A DNA stretch of 64,000 nt from Megaleporinus macrocephalus (Eukaryota > Chordata > Actinopteri > Characiformes > Anostomidae): the NCBI GenBank assembly GCA_021613375.1, contig CM038702.1, positions 21,104,349-21,168,348 on the forward strand, given 5' to 3'. Positions within the stretch are counted from its first letter, which is position 1. The number at the start of each line of letters is the position of its first letter. Below, one piece after another: positions 62,601-64,000 of this stretch. The notes below the pieces were generated by a model that was not told where the DNA came from, did no database searches, and saw only the letters and a program-made list of their open reading frames with translations. The translations under genes and the position numbers were made by a program.

Positions 62601-64000
62601 GCTGAGGAGAACGGGGGAGCTTGTGCAGGCATGTGTTGTGCTGTACTCCGCTGCTTCTTCCTGCTGTGTGGATCACAGCCAGGACAATGACACATACACA
62701 AACTCATTCACACACTCAGCACTAGCCTCAGGAGGATTTCCACCAGGCCATAAATCACACAGGTGGAATGAAAGTGTCCAGCACAGCCACAGATACAGCA
62801 AAGACGAAATCAGGTTATTTCAATACGAGAGCATGTAAACACAAAAATGCATGTCGAACCTTCCTCATAGACTGTACTACCTGAAGTTTGGAAGAACCAG
62901 TCATATTAATACATTTTGTTGTTTATTTGCAACAATTTGTCCTCAAATATTAAATATTAAAATGCTGTATTAAATTTGATGTTATTTGATGTAATAACAA
63001 CAAAAGTACACACCAGAGTTTGTTTTAAGATGCTTTCTGAAGGACTAATATGATGGCATTTTTTTCAAACAGAAGACCTTCTAGATAGTAACTTTATTTA
63101 TATTTATTTATTATATCATTTTTAAGGTTACAGTTTTCATTTTTTCATTTTTTCTAGATTCATACTAATTAATTGATACAAATAGTGATTCAAAACATTT
63201 TACTGTAATGTACAATAATCTAATTCACATGATGTGTGAAATTTACAACCTAGCACACATACAATATGCAATGACCATGTCACCAAGTATCAATGCTCAA
63301 CAAGTACTGACAAGAGTCAAATGACTGGAAAATAAAGAATCTGCTACACTGTGTGATCTCAAGCCTGATTAAACAAATCAATCTAGGCAGCCACGTAGCG
63401 CTTATGTAAGTTGTCACAAGTGGGCATGCAAGTATGACAAGTAGGAAATGTGAGTTAGTGTGATGTGAGAAGATAAATAATTGTTTCTGGTCCTTACTTG
63501 TTCTCGCAGTACTGGCCGTAGTAGTTCTGACCGCACTCACATGTGTAGCCATGAGAGGAGCTCGGCTTTCGGACACACGTGGACACATGCTCACAGGGGT
63601 TCAGCAGGCAGGCGTCCACACACTTCTTACCAAAGAAACCTAGGGAGAAAGAGAGCATATGAGAGAGAGACAGAGAGAGAGATAGGGAGAGAGAAAAACA
63701 GAAGAAAGAATATGAGAGAAAGAGACAGAGAGAGAAAAAGAAAAGGCAGAGAAAGCAGACACAGAGTGAAAATGGAGGCGACACAATGAAGCAGTATGTT
63801 CCCCTGATTTAAAAACAAATACTCCCATAAGCATCAGTAGATCCCTAGATACAGGCCTCAGATCAGTACCTGGTTCGCACACGCAGGTGTGAGCGCTCCA
63901 GTCGTCCATACATTGGCTGTTTTCAGGGCAGATGTTGGAGTCGCAGGATTCAGCCAGGTCACAGCCGTCTTCTACACGGATCTTCAGGCCCTGCTGCATG
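35541..64000 (-). CDS. celsr1: celsr1, 3' part (24 exons, 5' end outside window)
   Basis: CELSR1/flamingo is an atypical seven-pass cadherin at the plasma membrane. It adheres homophilically across cell junctions and, with Frizzled and Vangl, sets planar cell polarity (family knowledge). Exons run from 64000 down; phases are consistent throughout and give about 1175 residues in this window. Order of domains: EGF-like, laminin-EGF, hormone-receptor, GAIN with GPS, seven membrane helices, long tail. Assignment to CELSR1 rests on tail words such as [24 protein letters not shown] and [13 protein letters not shown]. The window cannot tell celsr1a from celsr1b. Introns carry large GA tracts and minisatellites. 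Exon calls follow separately. Confidence 0.95.
36774..37042 (-). CDS. celsr1: celsr1 penultimate (or last) coding exon
   Basis: Acceptor TCTCCACAG. Encodes [20 protein letters not shown], a serine-rich middle, and [13 protein letters not shown], then NQSDSE and stop TGA at 36776-36774. Mammalian CELSR1 ends similarly (SDSE plus two residues, from memory). However, the last codons read GA|GTGAGT: a strong donor at 36778/36777 overlaps the stop, in phase 2, and a matching acceptor exists at 35565. Both ends are possible; AATAAA on the minus strand at 35894-35889 could serve the unspliced form. Confidence 0.93.
37262..37501 (-). CDS. celsr1: celsr1 exon: cytoplasmic tail
   Basis: 240 nt, acceptor GCAATACAG, donor AAGG|GTAAGC, phase 1 both sides. 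Encodes [36 protein letters not shown] and QPEQRKG, aligning with the VETKV-VELH and PEQRKG words of mammalian CELSR1. Confidence 0.94.
37502..37877. other. celsr1 intron, nothing recognised
   Basis: A+T-rich intron of 376 bp with no repeat. Confidence 0.5.
37878..38033 (-). CDS. celsr1: celsr1 exon: serine/acidic tail segment
   Basis: 156 nt, acceptor TGTTCTCAG, phases 1 to 1. Encodes [34 protein letters not shown] and PLHSTPKSS, a conserved CELSR1 tail block with many CK2-type sites. The donor GGAG|GTCATT is weak; a GTTCAG donor nine bases earlier (exon end 37887) would also keep frame. Confidence 0.92.
38201..38295 (-). CDS. celsr1: celsr1 exon: cytoplasmic tail
   Basis: 95 nt, acceptor CTCTCCACAG, donor AGACG|GTACTA, phases 2 to 1. 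Encodes [19 protein letters not shown] and [12 protein letters not shown]. As with the TM3 exon, its pyrimidine tract is a (CT)n microsatellite, here about 75 nt. Confidence 0.92.
38296..38374. repeat. (GA)n microsatellite at a celsr1 acceptor
   Basis: Nearly pure GA with two AAAG interruptions, adjoining the acceptor at 38295. On the transcribed strand it is the pyrimidine tract of that exon. Confidence 0.95.
38370..38545. repeat. intronic repeat, copy 1 (paired with 44725-44885)
   Basis: GGTTGTATATTTTTGGTTCCATAA, AAACCAGACTGGTCTTCTAC, TTTTAACTGTGAAAT and ATATAGACTGCCCTG are shared, in order, with 44725-44885. Both copies run into (GA)n ending at a celsr1 acceptor. Confidence 0.85.
38546..40440. 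other. celsr1 intron, decayed repeats only
   Basis: 38800-39220 holds words related to the 'GGTTCCTATCACC' repeats (AACAGCCCTGGTTCTGG near 39180; GGTGGTAACCAGACAG near 38925). No exon found. Confidence 0.45.
40442..40935. repeat. polypurine tract, GA-rich
   Basis: About 490 bp almost all purine on the plus strand, with pure (GA)n near 40498-40523. It begins about 30 bp inside the intron after the exon ending at 40967. The frames at 40476-40951 are translations of this tract. Confidence 0.92.
40967..41103 (-). CDS. celsr1: celsr1 exon: cytoplasmic tail
   Basis: 137 nt, acceptor CTGTTCTCAG, donor TTCAG|GTAACA, phases 0 to 2. Encodes [33 protein letters not shown] and YLAYAFR. The start is close to the mammalian CELSR1 tail. 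Confidence 0.94.
41384..41509 (-). CDS. celsr1: celsr1 exon: end of TM7 and start of tail
   Basis: 126 nt, acceptor CTTCTTACAG, donor TGACT|GTAAGT, phase 0 both sides. Encodes [20 protein letters not shown], helix 8 region, then [17 protein letters not shown]. Confidence 0.95.
41633..41684. repeat. (AT)n microsatellite
   Basis: About 25 AT units in a celsr1 intron. Confidence 0.97.
41800..41940 (+). repeat. dispersed repeat, 'TTCTATTGGTC' family
   Basis: TTTTTGAGCCTTTCTATTGGTC and preceding sequence resemble 2020-2165 and 51545-51660. Confidence 0.45.
42245..42371 (-). CDS. celsr1: celsr1 exon: TM6 and TM7
   Basis: 127 nt, acceptor TGTGTTCAG, donor TGCAG|GTAAGG, phases 2 to 0. Encodes [20 protein letters not shown] (TM6) and [15 protein letters not shown] (TM7). 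Confidence 0.96.
42467..42546 (-). CDS. celsr1: celsr1 exon: end of TM5 and ICL3
   Basis: 80 nt, acceptor CCGCTGCAG, donor GCCAT|GTGAGT, phases 0 to 2. Encodes [19 protein letters not shown] and FEKSGA. Confidence 0.94.
42799..42911 (-). CDS. celsr1: celsr1 exon: ECL2 and TM5
   Basis: 113 nt, acceptor GTTTATAG, donor TGCTG|GTCAGT, phases 1 to 0. Encodes [20 protein letters not shown] (conserved ECL2 with disulfide cysteine) and [14 protein letters not shown]. Confidence 0.95.
42912..43850. other. celsr1 intron with AT-rich simple repeats
   Basis: (AAT)n at 43515-43540 and (AT)n at 43573-43593. AAACCCTCAGCCTAACCTCAG at 43263 and CCTAAGCTTAACCTCAGCAAC at 43627 are loosely related. No exon. 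Confidence 0.5.
43857..44142. repeat. polypurine tract, GA-rich
   Basis: About 285 bp of GAGA/AAAG-type purine sequence on the plus strand within a celsr1 intron. Confidence 0.9.
44515..44689 (-). CDS. celsr1: celsr1 exon: TM3 and TM4
   Basis: 175 nt, donor CACAG|GTTAGT, phases 0 to 1. Encodes [20 protein letters not shown] (ECL1 cysteine and TM3), [11 protein letters not shown] and [15 protein letters not shown] (TM4). The acceptor AG is preceded directly by about 45 nt of pure (CT)n, which is its only pyrimidine tract. The upstream intron is 6.4 kb with a 3.4 kb minisatellite. Confidence 0.97.
44690..44735. repeat. (GA)n microsatellite at the TM3 exon acceptor
   Basis: Pure GA directly after the acceptor dinucleotide of the exon starting at 44689. 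It serves as that exon's pyrimidine tract in RNA. Confidence 0.97.
44725..44885. repeat. intronic repeat, copy 2 (paired with 38370-38545)
   Basis: GGGTTGTATATTTTTTGTTCC, AAACCAGACTGGTCTTCTAC, TTTTAACTGTGAAAT and ATATAGACTGTCCTG, then AGCATTAACATTTTACTCAC. After this point copy 2 passes into the 3.4 kb minisatellite, whereas copy 1 does not. Confidence 0.85.
44881..48295. repeat. 3.4 kb minisatellite (about 55-60 units) with higher-order duplication
   Basis: Each unit is ATGAACAATTACATGTGTTG, then TAGTGTAAAACAAGTAG and a (GA)n of 10-36 bp, for a length of about 50-75 bp. Variants (AATGACATG, AATTACATATG, GATAAACAA, GAGCGAGAG, GTTATAG, TAGGGAG) mark blocks: GATAAACAA at 45590 and 47023, GAGCGAGAG at 45765 and 47202, GTTATAG at 46539 and 47980. 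The constant offset of 1433-1441 bp shows two long copies, roughly 45.3-46.8 and 46.8-48.25 kb. The long minus-strand frames (up to 404 codons) are repeat translations. Confidence 0.97.
48296..48430. repeat. purine-rich flank with (GA)n
   Basis: Degenerate GA-rich sequence, then pure (GA)n at 48398-48425, continuing the purine bias of the minisatellite. Confidence 0.8.
48537..48607. repeat. (CA)n microsatellite
   Basis: About 35 CA units. Confidence 0.98.
48608..50780. other. celsr1 intron, nothing recognised
   Basis: About 2.2 kb of single-copy-looking sequence of higher complexity. No exon with flanking splice signals was found. Confidence 0.45.
50781..51070. mobile_element. MITE-like element inserted in a (TA)n microsatellite
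   Basis: 50831-51026 has ends AAAATTAGAATATTATGGAAA and AAATATTAGAATACTGTAC, which are inverted (ATTAGAATA / inverse TATTCTAAT). It is flanked on both sides by (TA)n (50781-50829 and 51027-51070). The 'AAATTAGAATATT' element is common in teleosts; no coding capacity. Confidence 0.7.
51098..51298 (-). CDS. celsr1: celsr1 exon: TM1 and TM2
   Basis: 201 nt, acceptor TTTCTCTCAG, donor ACCCG|GTAAGA, phase 0 both sides. Encodes [20 protein letters not shown] (TM1), the loop [11 protein letters not shown], and [16 protein letters not shown] (TM2). A 44-bp (TA)n lies 27 bp beyond the donor. Confidence 0.97.
51299..52718. other. celsr1 intron with one dispersed repeat
   Basis: 51545-51660 has TATCGTCGCTGCCCAAAGAC and TTTTTGGAGCATTCCTATTGG, a copy of the 2020-2165 family. 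The remainder shows no feature. Confidence 0.5.
52719..52845 (-). CDS. celsr1: celsr1 exon: GPS motif and tethered peptide
   Basis: 127 nt, acceptor GTATTGCAG, donor GAGAG|GTACAG, phases 2 to 0. Encodes [20 protein letters not shown] and [19 protein letters not shown]. The C-x-C-N-H-M-T core has the H-x-T arrangement used for autoproteolysis in adhesion GPCRs; [10 protein letters not shown] would be the tethered agonist. Confidence 0.96.
52846..53601. repeat. celsr1 intron with (TA)n tracts
   Basis: (TA)n at 53142-53172 and a longer run at 53327-53406. Between them, 53228-53330 is a direct repeat of 54105-54205. Confidence 0.9.
53602..53769 (-). CDS. celsr1: celsr1 exon: GAIN subdomain B
   Basis: 168 nt, acceptor TTCTGTACAG, donor ATCAC|GTGAGT, phase 2 both sides, so skipping would keep frame. 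Encodes [34 protein letters not shown] and [12 protein letters not shown]; the cysteine and tryptophan of CVFWNHS begin the GPS motif. Direct repeats of about 100 bp lie in both neighbouring introns. Confidence 0.96.
53770..55096. repeat. celsr1 intron holding a direct repeat
   Basis: 54105-54205 (ATCACTTCAAATGAATGACT, AATCTAATTACATTAAGGCC) repeats 53228-53330 in the same orientation. The rest is A+T-rich without exons. Confidence 0.75.
55097..55277 (-). CDS. celsr1: celsr1 exon: GAIN subdomain B start, basic linker
   Basis: 181 nt, acceptor CTCTATCCAG, donor CTCAG|GTACAC, phases 1 to 2. A basic stretch QRRKREAEG (furin-like RRKR) precedes [19 protein letters not shown] and PDRRSLR, which is strongly conserved with mammalian CELSR1. 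Confidence 0.95.
55572..55715 (-). CDS. celsr1: celsr1 exon: GAIN domain
   Basis: 144 nt, acceptor TCCCCAAAG, donor CAGGG|GTAAAT, phase 1 both sides. Encodes [20 protein letters not shown] through [17 protein letters not shown]. The acceptor has a modest pyrimidine tract, but joining gives the expected NMI-AVD transition. Confidence 0.93.
55888..56071 (-). CDS. celsr1: celsr1 exon: GAIN subdomain A
   Basis: 184 nt, acceptor TTGATCTAG, donor ACATGA|GTGAGT, phases 0 to 1. Encodes [35 protein letters not shown] and [19 protein letters not shown]. Confidence 0.95.
56072..57561. other. celsr1 intron with (TA)n
   Basis: (TA)n at 56584-56635 and three tandem TGTGTTAAATTG-like words at 56428-56475. 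Nothing else recognised. Confidence 0.6.
57562..57771 (-). CDS. celsr1: celsr1 exon: GAIN subdomain A
   Basis: 210 nt, acceptor CCTCCTACAG, donor ACGAG|GTTAGG, phase 0 both sides. Helical sequence with [18 protein letters not shown] and [17 protein letters not shown]. Two N-glycosylation sequons (NES, NAT/NLT) are visible. Confidence 0.95.
57961..58055 (-). CDS. celsr1: celsr1 exon: hormone-receptor domain, second half
   Basis: 95 nt, acceptor TCTGTTGTAG, donor AACTG|GTAACA, phases 1 to 0. Encodes [20 protein letters not shown] and [11 protein letters not shown], closing the hormone-receptor domain and entering the GAIN domain. Confidence 0.95.
58056..59124. other. celsr1 intron, nothing recognised
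   Basis: About 1.1 kb without repeats or exons that I can support. Confidence 0.5.
59125..59226 (-). CDS. celsr1: celsr1 exon: hormone-receptor domain, first half
   Basis: 102 nt, acceptor GACCTGCAG, donor AATTG|GTGAGG, phase 1 both sides. Encodes [20 protein letters not shown] and NCPKGSI, the start of the hormone-receptor motif. Confidence 0.96.
59227..59558. other. celsr1 intron, nothing recognised
   Basis: 332 bp, A+T-rich. Confidence 0.5.
59559..59742 (-). CDS. celsr1: celsr1 exon: laminin-type EGF module
   Basis: Acceptor TTCCCACAG, donor TGAAG|GTTCGT, phases 0 to 1. Words [33 protein letters not shown] and DNPFAEV are the canonical laminin-EGF signature of the family. Confidence 0.97.
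59743..60463. other. celsr1 intron, nothing recognised
   Basis: 721 bp, A+T-rich, no feature. Confidence 0.5.
60464..60584 (-). CDS. celsr1: celsr1 exon: cysteine-rich linker / laminin-EGF start
   Basis: Acceptor CTGTGTCAG, donor GCAAG|GTACAC, phases 2 to 0. It encodes [19 protein letters not shown] and ends TTGECRCK, matching the WWG-CGPC block that precedes the laminin-type EGF module in all CELSR proteins. Confidence 0.96.
60585..63497. other. celsr1 intron with one decayed repeat
   Basis: 61040-61310 holds AGGTTCACTGGTGATTCTGTA and CGACCACGGGTTCCTACTTT, related to the 'GGTTCCTATCACC' repeats near 21960-22060. No exon found in the remaining 2.6 kb. Confidence 0.5.
63498..63639 (-). CDS. 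celsr1: celsr1 exon: EGF-like repeat
   Basis: Acceptor TCTCCCTAG, donor ACAA|GTAAGG, phases 1 to 2. It encodes [14 protein letters not shown] through [18 protein letters not shown], a complete EGF-like repeat. The pyrimidine tract before it on the transcribed strand is a 130-bp CU-rich run (63641-63775). Confidence 0.96.
63641..63775. repeat. GA-rich purine tract at a celsr1 acceptor
   Basis: About 130 bp of GAGA-type sequence on the plus strand immediately upstream (in transcript sense) of the exon starting at 63639. Confidence 0.88.
63870..64000 (-). CDS. celsr1: celsr1 exon: EGF-like repeat (cut by window edge)
   Basis: First codon in frame is ATG at 63999-63997, internal to the protein. 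It encodes [19 protein letters not shown] and HTCVCEPG, an EGF-like module with regular cysteines. Donor CCAG|GTACTG; ends in phase 1. The acceptor lies beyond 64000. Confidence 0.95.

Noticed and set aside
1..64000. tRNA, rRNA or other structured RNA genes
   Set aside because: No tRNA box A/B pair or rRNA-like sequence was recognised by eye. A covariance-model search would be needed to exclude small RNAs.

Overview
This is a vertebrate nuclear window, almost certainly from a ray-finned fish. It has small exons in long introns, GT/AG junctions with matching phases, many simple repeats, and teleost-type interspersed repeats. A long foldback repeat abundant in otophysan genomes hints at a characin, electric-fish or catfish relative; that lineage call is inference from repeats remembered, not a search.

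Both genes lie on the minus strand. The right half (about 34.6-64.0 kb) is the 3' part of celsr1, a seven-pass flamingo cadherin and core planar-cell-polarity adhesion GPCR. I could join 23 coding exons with consistent phases, plus a probable 24th terminal exon. In transcript order they encode the last EGF-like repeats, a laminin-EGF module, the hormone-receptor domain, the GAIN domain with its GPS, seven membrane segments and a long serine/acidic cytoplasmic tail. The tail resembles CELSR1 rather than CELSR2 or CELSR3. The 5' part (cadherin repeats, LamG) lies beyond base 64000.

The left part (1 to about 19.1 kb) is the 5' end of gramd4: a CpG-rich promoter and exon 1 near 18.75-19.1 kb, a 10.6 kb intron, exon 2 at 7.93-8.14 kb, and the start of intron 2. 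The rest of gramd4 lies left of base 1. Between the genes (19.1-34.6 kb) I see no gene, only decayed Tc1/mariner-like elements, foldback repeats, LINE 3' ends and simple repeats.

The most notable points are: (1) a strong donor overlapping the apparent celsr1 stop codon and a strong acceptor 1.2 kb downstream that would replace the end with a PDZ-ligand-like ETSI terminus; (2) a 3.4 kb minisatellite in a celsr1 intron, itself duplicated as a 1.44 kb higher-order block; (3) a repeat with a (CT)n end placed directly against two celsr1 splice acceptors; (4) long GA tracts that all lie on the plus strand, so every pre-mRNA carries them as CU; (5) a GPS that keeps H-M-T.
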